From assembly GCF_900162685.1 (NCBI RefSeq), contig NZ_LT727828.1, positions 2,388,587 to 2,452,586 of the forward strand: DNA of 64,000 nt, written 5' to 3'. A program made the translations under genes and the position numbers. Numbering within the stretch: position 1 is the stretch's first letter; every line of letters begins with the position of its first letter. Below the pieces are notes generated by a model. That model ran no database searches, was not told where the DNA came from, and worked only from the letters and a program-made list of their open reading frames with translations. Positions 53,494 through 61,730 of the stretch are shown in pieces. The DNA comes from Terribacillus halophilus. Lineage in GTDB: Bacteria; Bacillota; Bacilli; Bacillales; Amphibacillaceae.

Positions 53494-54618
53494 TTATCTG
53501 AAAATTCCACGTGTTCGGACGTTTACTTTAATATGCGGAACAATTTCTATATCCTTGTAAATCTTATCCCAGTCAAGTTTTTTCCAGTAGTCGGGATAGT
53601 GACCGTAGATGCTTCTGCCAATACCAAATACATCACAATCAGCATCCTGAGTGGTTTTTATTATATCTGATGCCTCTTTTGTTAATGCTTTTTCTATATC
53701 TTTTGTAAGTCTCGGTAAGACAGAGAGCGAAAGATCATCTGTCGGATATTCCTCAATCATCACAGTCATTTCAAGATTAATATCCGTTCTTACTTTATGT
53801 TCTTTGCTCGGTTTCGATTTGATTTTACTAGTGTAATCCTCAACGTGTACTGATACATAATTATTAGGTTGTGGCTCCTTCCCATCGTAAAGCTTTGTTG
53901 TCATGCTGGCCACTTTTCCTTTCACATTCTTCATTAATAAGAATAAAGTCGTGTGGTCAAATGGTATGTCTTTACCGGTATAACTCGATTTATGAAAAAG
54001 CGCTAACCCTTCATAGGAGACTGTCTTGCCTCCATCTCCTACTTGCATAGCCGGCACGACAAAATCTTGTCCATTCTCAAAAATCTCAGCTCCCATTGTT
54101 TGCAAATTCACTTCCATAGACCTTGTTGTTTCTACATTTGATTCGAGTATTCCTTCTATATATTCACTTGGACGCATCTCTGATTCAGGAACTACCTTTA
54201 ATGCCTGCTCTGCATTTCCCTTCACCACAGCCAGTACTGCATCCAAATGCAGACGCGGGTCACGATAAAAAGCATCTATATACGGATAAATGTCTTTTTT
54301 AGCTAGGTTTTCACCGAGAAGTAAGACATCCAACTGAGAAGGACTATAAGAGGAAGATAACCGCCTGTCTATATTAGCTCGCGCTTCTTGCGGAGTGCCT
54401 CCAGTAGCAGTAAGAAATTGGACTGACTCTTGGCCTGGTCCGGCGGAGCTGCTGTTTTGGACGTTTGGAATTAAAATCGTATTTGTATATACGTTATCTT
54501 CTGTTAAATCATATGCCGCCGTAATACCAAGTTTAACTTCCTTGAATTCTCTTGTATCCCAGCATCCTGACAATACTAGTGTGCAGCTTAACAAAACAAC
54601 AACAACTAATCTTTTCAT
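53494..54618 (-). CDS. gerAC: Ger(x)C family spore germination lipoprotein
   Basis: The lipoprotein (C) subunit of a nutrient germinant receptor in the spore inner membrane. The 374-residue product starts with a signal peptide and lipobox LSGC (Cys19), followed by WDTREFKEV, the family hallmark. The C-terminal domain contains DCDVFGIGRSIYGHYPDYWKKL, which is diagnostic. Its ATG overlaps the stop of the permease gene by 4 bases. Confidence 0.94.
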   Translation of the reverse strand: MKRLVVVVLLSCTLVLSGCWDTREFKEVKLGITAAYDLTEDNVYTNTILIPNVQNSSSAGPGQESVQFLTATGGTPQEARANIDRRLSSSYSPSQLDVLLLGENLAKKDIYPYIDAFYRDPRLHLDAVLAVVKGNAEQALKVVPESEMRPSEYIEGILESNVETTRSMEVNLQTMGAEIFENGQDFVVPAMQVGDGGKTVSYEGLALFHKSSYTGKDIPFDHTTLFLLMKNVKGKVASMTTKLYDGKEPQPNNYVSVHVEDYTSKIKSKPSKEHKVRTDINLEMTVMIEEYPTDDLSLSVLPRLTKDIEKALTKEASDIIKTTQDADCDVFGIGRSIYGHYPDYWKKLDWDKIYKDIEIVPHIKVNVRTRGIFR

Positions 54619-55721
54619 GATGCTGCCCCCCCTTGTTTATCTTTTCTGCGGAGAAAGGATAAAAGAAACAATAAAATAGGAATAACAAGTGTGAAATATT
54701 CGGTAATTTTATCTTGAAAATCAATAATGATTCTTAAGTTTCTTTCGTTTAATCCTCCCCATACCGAAACTCCCAGTACAATAAGCGAAGTGGTATACAC
54801 ATTGATCATTTTCTTTTGGGGCTTAGGAAGTTTTGCAAATGCTTTTTCTGCTGCATAAAGATAAGAAGCAAATGCTGTCATCGCGAACACAGTCCATAAG
54901 CAGAGGACAAAAATATCAATCCTTGTAATAAGAATAGAATCGGCAGTCCGCAGCATATAAAGAATTGGCTGCGAAATATGTTCCAACTGTTCGGAACCAA
55001 AATGACAGAACGAAATTAAAACAGTATAAAGGTAAAACATCGCAACGACTATATTAGCTCCAATCGCTACACGCCTCTTCTGTTTGTAGCTGCCTTGTGT
55101 AAAAGGAAGGAATAAGAATAGCAGGACAAAACTGCTTAACGAATAAACACTGACACTGATTCCATCCAGATAACCCGAAATCGTTGCTTGACCCATTGGC
55201 TGTAAGTAAATGAGTTTAGAATTAATAAACCCAAATAGAAACAATGCAGAAATAAAAAATAAAACAAGCGCAAAAAAGGTGAAAACCTTCGCCATGACTG
55301 TGAGCCCTCCCGAAATGGTGTAGAGCGCACTTAATAGAAGCAGCAAATACAACAGCAGAACCGGCGTCTCTGGGAGCAGCCATTGGTTAATCAATTCTCC
55401 ATATGATGTCAGGAGGTAAATGGCAACAACAAGAAAATAAACATAATAACCGAACCCTGCTAAGCTTCCGAGTTTCTTACCTAAGCTACTTTTCAAAATG
55501 CCAAATAAATCTTCACCAGGATAACATTTGCTCGTATGGGTAATCATCAATACAAAAACGATGGAAATCAATCCGCCGATAATTAATGTAATCCAACCGT
55601 CAGCACCCGCTGATTTATGCAATACCGTGGGAAGATTTAAAATATCTACGCCAATTTGACTCTGGATATAAATATAAGCAAATTGAGATAATGTGATTTT
55701 CTGATTCATATTACTTGCCAT
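54615..55721 (-). CDS. gerAB: Spore germination receptor B subunit (APC-type permease)
   Basis: A 368-residue integral membrane protein with 10 hydrophobic helices, of the GerAB/ArcD/ProY transporter family. It binds amino acid or sugar germinants. ITLSQFAYIYIQSQIGVDIL in helix 1 is typical. The start is probably ATG at 55721 inside the end of gerAA (GGTGAAAAT upstream). An ATG at 55706 or a GTG at 55733 is also possible. Confidence 0.93.
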   Translation of the reverse strand: MASNMNQKITLSQFAYIYIQSQIGVDILNLPTVLHKSAGADGWITLIIGGLISIVFVLMITHTSKCYPGEDLFGILKSSLGKKLGSLAGFGYYVYFLVVAIYLLTSYGELINQWLLPETPVLLLYLLLLLSALYTISGGLTVMAKVFTFFALVLFFISALFLFGFINSKLIYLQPMGQATISGYLDGISVSVYSLSSFVLLFLFLPFTQGSYKQKRRVAIGANIVVAMFYLYTVLISFCHFGSEQLEHISQPILYMLRTADSILITRIDIFVLCLWTVFAMTAFASYLYAAEKAFAKLPKPQKKMINVYTTSLIVLGVSVWGGLNERNLRIIIDFQDKITEYFTLVIPILLFLLSFLRRKDKQGGAAS

Positions 55722-57204
55722 TATTTTCACCAAGCTTATTTGATTTATAAGGTCGGGGCGAATTAAGCTGCTCAGGTCGGCGCTTCATTAAAAACTGTGG
55801 AACGCGAATAATCGTGTCTTTTATATCTCGGAATTGAATTGGTGTAAAATAGCTTAGGCCTAATGACTCCATTCTGCACAGATGAATTAGCAGAAAAAGC
55901 AGACCGAATCCGATGCCAATAAACCCCAGAACAGCACTCATCATACAGAGCGGAAACGTTAATAGACGCAGCGCATCACTCATCTCATTTGATGGAACCA
56001 CATAAGAAGCTAATGATGTAAGAGCAATCACAATTACCATTAAGTTAGAAACCAAACCTGCTGTTACAATAGCATCACCGATAACGAGACCCCCGACAAT
56101 ACCAATTGTAGAGCCGATTGGAGAAGGCAGACGAATAGCTGCTTCTCGTATGACCTCTAATATAATAACCATGAGAACCGCTTCTACTAGCGGCGGATAA
56201 GCGATATCTCTGATTGCTCCCAAAACAGGAGAAATTAACTGTTCAGGAATTACTTCATAGTGGAAACCGATAACTGCAATATAAAAAGATGGCAAAGTAA
56301 TAGATAAGATAAAACTGAATAAACGTATCAACCGAAGATAAGTAGCAACAATCCAGCGTGTATTATAATCATCCGGCGTTTGATAAAAAGCAAAGAATGT
56401 AACCGGAGCAATCAGACAAGTCGGGTTATTTGCAAACAGAATGGCAATTCTGCCCTCCATGAGTAATGCCGTTGTTTTGTCTGGTCTTTCTGTACTTAAA
56501 AATTGCGGAAAAATACTGTACGTCCGGTCTTCAATATACTCGGTAAAGGCTCCTGCACTGAGAAGTGCATCCGTGTTTATACTGCTAATTCTTTTTTCTA
56601 GTTCTTTTACAACATCCTGGTTCACTACACCATCGACATAAACCATCGCTATCTCAGACTCTGTGTAATCGCCGATTGTCATTTTCTTTACGGTAAGACT
56701 GCGGTGTTGGATACGGCGTCGAATTAAATTTATATTAGTCTTTATATCCTCGTTAAAGCCATCATGCGATCCTTTAATGACCTTCTCATTGACAGGTTCC
56801 ATGATTGTTCTGCTTGCATCCATCTGGACATTGAATAGATAGCAAGTGGCATTACCTTCTACTAAATAGACGGCTTTTCCTTCGATAAGTGCTGCTACGG
56901 CTTTATTTAGGTCATTGCTTTCTTCACGATCTTTAATCCTTCGAATATCTCCGTCTGTTTTCAATAACGGTTCAAATATATATCGCTGCATCTTATCGGG
57001 ATCTGTTATATCATCCAAGAAAATCAACGCCTGTTTACTGTCTGGCAGCAAGCGAATTTTTAAGTCTGCTGAGTTGCGCATTTCTTCCTTAATATAAGCA
57101 ATGTTCTTTTCCAAAGAAGTTGTGGATTGATGCGGCGGCACCTTATCTTCCCGTATGACTGTCTCCTGTACAGCTTCTTCCTTTTTCTGTTTGAAAAATC
57201 CCAT
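55711..57204 (-). CDS. gerAA: Spore germination receptor A subunit
   Basis: A 497-residue GerA-family protein. A large soluble N-terminal domain (about residues 25-290) precedes four to six membrane helices (about 290-440) and a short cytoplasmic tail. Recognisable motifs are TDALLSAGAFTEYIED, FPQFLSTERPD and PSFYIAVIGFHYEVIP. With gerAB and gerAC it forms a complete nutrient receptor operon. The germinant cannot be predicted from sequence. AAAGGTG precedes ATG, and a likely sigma-G promoter lies upstream. Confidence 0.94.
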   Translation of the reverse strand: MGFFKQKKEEAVQETVIREDKVPPHQSTTSLEKNIAYIKEEMRNSADLKIRLLPDSKQALIFLDDITDPDKMQRYIFEPLLKTDGDIRRIKDREESNDLNKAVAALIEGKAVYLVEGNATCYLFNVQMDASRTIMEPVNEKVIKGSHDGFNEDIKTNINLIRRRIQHRSLTVKKMTIGDYTESEIAMVYVDGVVNQDVVKELEKRISSINTDALLSAGAFTEYIEDRTYSIFPQFLSTERPDKTTALLMEGRIAILFANNPTCLIAPVTFFAFYQTPDDYNTRWIVATYLRLIRLFSFILSITLPSFYIAVIGFHYEVIPEQLISPVLGAIRDIAYPPLVEAVLMVIILEVIREAAIRLPSPIGSTIGIVGGLVIGDAIVTAGLVSNLMVIVIALTSLASYVVPSNEMSDALRLLTFPLCMMSAVLGFIGIGFGLLFLLIHLCRMESLGLSYFTPIQFRDIKDTIIRVPQFLMKRRPEQLNSPRPYKSNKLGENNGK

Positions 57205-57234
57205 ATCTACGCACCTTTACTAAATCATTTCCGT

Positions 57235-57264
57235 TAGTTTGTACATTTTATGGCAAAATATGTA
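57235..57264 (-). promoter_or_regulatory. Candidate sigma-G promoter of the gerA operon
   Basis: On the minus strand TACATA (57259-57264), a 17-base spacer and CAAACTA (57235-57241), close to the sigma-G consensus and with the same -10 as the SASP gene. The position 31 bases before the gerAA start is suitable. Confidence 0.5.
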
Positions 57265-57277
57265 GGAGAAGTAAGCA

Positions 57278-57310
57278 CAAAAAAAACGCCCTCAAAAGTG
57301 AGGACGTTTA
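57278..57310 (-). terminator. Terminator of the odhAB operon
   Basis: AACGTCCTCA/TGAGGGCGTT stem (57285-57307) with a small loop. TTTTTTTT follows on the minus strand, 10 bases after the odhB stop. Confidence 0.83.
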
Positions 57311-57318
57311 TATATGAA

Positions 57319-58575
57319 TTAACCTTCCAACAAGAGATCATATGGGTCTTCAAGTAACTGCTTGATGCGAACGAGGAACTGGACCGCATCTTTTCCATCA
57401 ACGATACGATGATCGTATGACAAGGCAAGATACATCATTGGGCGAATCTGGATGGTATCATCCGGCATAGCGATTGGTCGCTTTTGGATCGTATGCATTC
57501 CCAAGATACCGACTTGCGGCGTATTTAAGATTGGTGTGGATACAAGTGAGCCGAAAATCCCGCCATTTGTAATGGTGAAGGAACCACCGTTCAACTCATC
57601 CAAGCTCAAGTCTTTATCACGAGCTTTCTTACCTAAGCGGGAGATTTCACTTTCAATACCAGCAAAATCAAGACGGTCCGCATCTCGGACTACTGGAACC
57701 ACAAGTCCATCATCCGTAGATACCGCAATACCGACATCATAGAATTTCTTCAAGACAATCTCGTTATCCTGGATTTCGGCATTAATGTAAGGAAATTCCT
57801 TCAGCGCACCCACAACTGCTTTCGTGAAGAAAGACATAAAACCAAGCTTTACATCATGCTTCTCTAGGAATTTATCTTTCCGTTCACTGCGAAGTTTCAT
57901 AACTGCTGTCATGTCGACTTCGTTAAAAGTAGTCAGCATCGCGGAAGTTTGCTGCGCTTCTACTAGCCTCTTGGCAATCGTCTGACGGCGGCGAGTCATT
58001 TTCACACGCTCAATCGGTTTCTCAAATTCCGTCTTCTCCGACTGTTTCGGCTTATCAGCCTTTGCCTGCTTAGCAGGTTTTTCTTTTGGTTTCGCTGCTT
58101 CCTCAACATCTTCTGGACGAATACGTCCAAATGGATCGCGTGCTGTAATGTCATCAAGACTGATGCCAAGCTCACGAGCACGTTTACGTGCTGCCGGAGA
58201 AGCTAGTGTATTCTTATTAGAAGCTGCCGGTTCAGCGGTTTCTGTTTTCTTCTCTTCAGCCGGAGCTTCTGCTACAGCCGCTGCTTCTGCTTTTGTCTCT
58301 TCTGCAGCAGATGAATCTTTTGACTCTTCGCCAGCTTCCCCATTTTCATCAACCGTAGCGATAATATCGCCTACTTCCACGTCGTCACCAGCATCCTTTA
58401 AGATTTCTTTGAGCACACCGCTGTATTCTGCATTCACTTCAACATTTACCTTATCTGTTTCCAATTCCAGAACAGGATCCCCTTTTTCAACACGTTCACC
58501 CGGATTGACTAACCACTCGGAGATTGTTCCCTCTGTAATTGATTCTGCCAGCTCTGGTACCTTTAGTTCCTTCAT
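57319..58575 (-). CDS. odhB: Dihydrolipoyllysine succinyltransferase (E2 of 2-oxoglutarate dehydrogenase)
   Basis: A 418-residue E2 enzyme. The lipoyl domain (residues 1-77) has the lipoylated lysine in [11 protein letters not shown] (about 42). An Ala/Glu-rich linker, a peripheral subunit-binding domain ([13 protein letters not shown], about 126-138) and the catalytic domain follow, ending in [15 protein letters not shown] (catalytic His and Asp). It transfers succinyl groups to CoA in the TCA cycle. The ATG overlaps the odhA stop. Confidence 0.96.
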   Translation of the reverse strand: MKELKVPELAESITEGTISEWLVNPGERVEKGDPVLELETDKVNVEVNAEYSGVLKEILKDAGDDVEVGDIIATVDENGEAGEESKDSSAAEETKAEAAAVAEAPAEEKKTETAEPAASNKNTLASPAARKRARELGISLDDITARDPFGRIRPEDVEEAAKPKEKPAKQAKADKPKQSEKTEFEKPIERVKMTRRRQTIAKRLVEAQQTSAMLTTFNEVDMTAVMKLRSERKDKFLEKHDVKLGFMSFFTKAVVGALKEFPYINAEIQDNEIVLKKFYDVGIAVSTDDGLVVPVVRDADRLDFAGIESEISRLGKKARDKDLSLDELNGGSFTITNGGIFGSLVSTPILNTPQVGILGMHTIQKRPIAMPDDTIQIRPMMYLALSYDHRIVDGKDAVQFLVRIKQLLEDPYDLLLEG

Positions 58576-61418
58576 ACGCTTACTCCTCCCTTAGACAACT
58601 TTAAGGCTTGATTGATAATCTGCTTTTGTTCTGTTTTATGGATGTCAGGCTTACCTACTGCAGGTGATGCACGATCTGGACGCCCGATGTATTCTAGTGT
58701 CTGATCTTCTGCAAGAATTGCTTCGATTCTGTCACGAACAAATGTCCACGCCCCCATATTTCGCGGTTCTTCCTGCACCCATTTCACTTCACGGATAGAA
58801 GGATAATCTGCTAGAATCTGCTTAATCTTCTGAGCCGGGAATGGATAAAGCTGTTCAACGCGAGCGATATGCAGCGCTTCAAATGCACCCGCTTCTTTCT
58901 CCATCGCTTCTTCGATATCGACCATCACTTTCCCGCTGCCTAATACGAGTGTTTTTGCTGTTTCTGATGTTGCTTCGTTATTCGGCTGCACACGTATAGA
59001 AGAAAAACTTCCTTCTGTAAATTCTTCTAGTTTGCTAGCCAAGCGCGCACTTCGCATCAAGCTTTTCGGTGTCATTAGAACAAGTGGTCTTGCTTCTTCT
59101 CTTCCACCAAGTTTAGCCTGCCTGCGCAGCAGATGGAACAGCTGGGCAGAGCTTGTTACATTCGCGATAATTAAGTTATTCTCAGCTGCAAGCTGCAGGA
59201 ATCTCTCTACTCTGCCGCTTGAATGCTCCGGGCCCTGACCTTCATACCCGTGCGGCAGCAGCATTGCCATATTAGATGCTTCTCCCCATTTTGCTCGGCC
59301 CGCAGCAATAAACTGGTCGAACAGAACCTGTCCAGTATTGGCAAAGTCGCCGAATTGCGCTTCCCATAGTACAAAAGCATCCGGGTTTTGGACACTGTAG
59401 CCATATTCAAAGCCTATTACGCCTGCTTCTGATAATGGACTATTGTGTAAAGCAAACGATTTTGCATCCTCCAGTCCGTGCAGCGGTGAATAAGTGGCAT
59501 CCGTCTCCACATCATGCAGCACCATATGGCGGTGAGCAAACGTGCCTCGCTCGGAATCCTGACCTGTCAATCTAATTGGCGTACCCTCCTGCAGGATACT
59601 GGCATACGCTAGAATTTCACCGACAGCCCAGTCTGCTTTTCCTTCTTCCTCAAATGCTTGGTGGCGTTTAGAAATAATCTTTGTCAGTTTTTTAAACACC
59701 TGGAATCCTTCCGGCCGTTTTTGCAGCTGTCTGTTAAGCGAAAACAGCGTATCAGCTGGAACAGAAGTCTGCATCTGTGGCAAATCACAACGCAATGCTT
59801 CCGGCTCATCCTTTGGCATTTTCTCTTTCATCTCTTCCTCTTTCATATTTTGGAAGATTTCTTTGAGATGATCACCTACTTGAGCACTGAGTGTATCATA
59901 GCCTTCCTGGTCAGAGATGACTTTCTCTTTTTCCAAGTTAGCAGCAAATATTTTCGCAACTGTATCATGTGCGTCAATATCCTGATAAAGAATTGGCTGC
60001 GTCGAACGCGGTTCATCCATTTCGTTATGTCCATAACGGCGGTATCCGACAAGATCAATTAGAAAATCCTTATGGAAACGCTGACGGTATTGGAATGCTA
60101 GCAGCGCTGCAGCGGAGCAGGCCAATGGATCATCAGCATTTACATGTACAATCGGAATTTCAAAACCTTTCGCCAAATCACTTGCATATCGAGTAGAGCG
60201 CCCATCACGGCGGTTCGTCGTAAACCCAACCTGGTTATTCGCGATTATATGAACGGTACCGGCAGTGCTATATCCCGGCAAATCACCTAAATTGAGCGTT
60301 TCAGCTACAATTCCTTCCCCGATAAAAGCAGCGTCCCCGTGGATGAGTATGCTTAGCGCCTTGGATGGGTCTTGATCCGGATAGCCTGGCTTTGAAGTGT
60401 CATCCTGAACTGCTCTTGTAAAACCTTCTACGACCGGGTTAACGAATTCAAGATGAGAAGGGTTATTCGCCAACGTGACGGTTGTATGCTTCTCTTGTCC
60501 TTCGTGATGCTCTGTTACCGCACCAAAATGATACTTTACATCCCCAGCCCAGCCGCCATGCAATCCTTTAGAGCCTTCTGAAGGCAGAAGTGCTTTTTCT
60601 CCCGTATGATTAAACTCGGAGAAGATGAGATCAAAAGGCTTGCCTAAAACATGCGCCAGAACGGATAATCTTCCTCTATGTGCCATACCAAGCATTACAT
60701 TGTCTGTATCTGCAAGGCATGCTTCTTTAATAATTTCATCAAGCATCGGCACCATTGATTCGACACCCTCAATGGAAAAACGCTTTTGGCCAACAAAAGT
60801 ACGAGACAAAAATGATTCAAAGCCCTCCACATCTGTAAGCCGTTTTAGAATTGCTTTTTTATCATCGTCGCTCCATCTCGGCACATAGGAAGCAGTTTCT
60901 ATTTGCTCCTGCAGCCATTTGCGCTCATCATGGTTGCCAACATGGTCATATTCGAAAGAAGTTGTTCCTGCATACCTTTCCTTCAAAAGCTGTACGGCAT
61001 CCAGTGCCGTATGCACATTACCCGGCGCTTCCTCCCAGACGAAGTTAGCTGGTATATCTCGTAAGTCACTTTCCGTCAAGTCGAAATCTTCCATTTTCGT
61101 AAGTACAGATGATTCTCCATTATCTCCGCCGACCGGATATATATCTGCTTCCAGATGACCATAGCGGCGGATTGCTTCTACAAGCTGTATAGCTGCTGTG
61201 ATTTTCTTGATTGGAGCGTGCGCCGACTGTGCGGATGGAGCGTCTTCCCCTTGACGCTGCATCAGGCGCGGTTCTCCATGCGTTTCAAACAATTCCTTCA
61301 ATGAAGCTTCCACTGATTCCGGATTTTGCCTGTATTTGTCGTATTGCTCTTCTACATAACCCATGTTTGGGCCATGGAAGTTCTCCCAGAATCTTTCACT
61401 AGATTCCTTTTGTCCCAC
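58572..61418 (-). CDS. odhA: 2-oxoglutarate dehydrogenase E1 component
   Basis: A 948-residue thiamine diphosphate enzyme that decarboxylates 2-oxoglutarate. Motifs include [39 protein letters not shown] (ThDP/Mg site) and [35 protein letters not shown] lies in the C-terminal half. The start is GTG at 61418 after GGGGGGAAC. It leads the odhA-odhB operon; cre-like boxes lie upstream. Confidence 0.96.
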   Translation of the reverse strand: MGQKESSERFWENFHGPNMGYVEEQYDKYRQNPESVEASLKELFETHGEPRLMQRQGEDAPSAQSAHAPIKKITAAIQLVEAIRRYGHLEADIYPVGGDNGESSVLTKMEDFDLTESDLRDIPANFVWEEAPGNVHTALDAVQLLKERYAGTTSFEYDHVGNHDERKWLQEQIETASYVPRWSDDDKKAILKRLTDVEGFESFLSRTFVGQKRFSIEGVESMVPMLDEIIKEACLADTDNVMLGMAHRGRLSVLAHVLGKPFDLIFSEFNHTGEKALLPSEGSKGLHGGWAGDVKYHFGAVTEHHEGQEKHTTVTLANNPSHLEFVNPVVEGFTRAVQDDTSKPGYPDQDPSKALSILIHGDAAFIGEGIVAETLNLGDLPGYSTAGTVHIIANNQVGFTTNRRDGRSTRYASDLAKGFEIPIVHVNADDPLACSAAALLAFQYRQRFHKDFLIDLVGYRRYGHNEMDEPRSTQPILYQDIDAHDTVAKIFAANLEKEKVISDQEGYDTLSAQVGDHLKEIFQNMKEEEMKEKMPKDEPEALRCDLPQMQTSVPADTLFSLNRQLQKRPEGFQVFKKLTKIISKRHQAFEEEGKADWAVGEILAYASILQEGTPIRLTGQDSERGTFAHRHMVLHDVETDATYSPLHGLEDAKSFALHNSPLSEAGVIGFEYGYSVQNPDAFVLWEAQFGDFANTGQVLFDQFIAAGRAKWGEASNMAMLLPHGYEGQGPEHSSGRVERFLQLAAENNLIIANVTSSAQLFHLLRRQAKLGGREEARPLVLMTPKSLMRSARLASKLEEFTEGSFSSIRVQPNNEATSETAKTLVLGSGKVMVDIEEAMEKEAGAFEALHIARVEQLYPFPAQKIKQILADYPSIREVKWVQEEPRNMGAWTFVRDRIEAILAEDQTLEYIGRPDRASPAVGKPDIHKTEQKQIINQALKLSKGGVSV

Positions 61419-61561
61419 GACTGTTCCCCCCCAATAGAAGTAACTTTTTTTAAAATCGAAAAGGCTTTTTGAATTGGAAATTATTTTAAGTAACTTATTA
61501 TGAATTTACACTCTCAATATACCGTAACGAAACGAAACTTACAACTAAAATGAGAAAATTT

Positions 61562-61575
61562 TTAAAACGCTTTCT
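61562..61575. promoter_or_regulatory. Weak cre-like box upstream of odhA
   Basis: The minus strand reads AGAAAGCGTTTTAA, which agrees with the catabolite-response element TGWAARCGYTWNCW at 12 of 14 positions. Confidence 0.35.
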
Positions 61576-61626
61576 TCATTGATTTAAAAGGATTTGTACA
61601 AGTACTTTACATAAATATCAACATTT

Positions 61627-61640
61627 TGAAAGCGTTTTTA
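61627..61640. promoter_or_regulatory. Cre-like box upstream of odhA
   Basis: TGAAAGCGTTTTTA matches the CcpA element TGWAARCGYTWNCW at 13 of 14 positions. It lies 209 bases before the odhA start. The 61419-61688 gap otherwise shows only AT-rich DNA and no gene. Confidence 0.5.
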
Positions 61641-61688
61641 CATTTTTCTTTTTATAAGAAAAAATCATTGCTTTTTTTAATTAAAAAA

Positions 61689-61722
61689 CGGATAACCGGA
61701 AGATCTTTTTTCCAGTTATCCG
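61689..61722 (-). terminator. Terminator of the anchored metallophosphoesterase gene
   Basis: CGGATAACTGG/CCGGTTATCCG stem of 11 bp with one G-T type pair and a 12-base loop. TTTTTT follows on the minus strand. Confidence 0.85.
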
Positions 61723-61730
61723 CCAACTAT

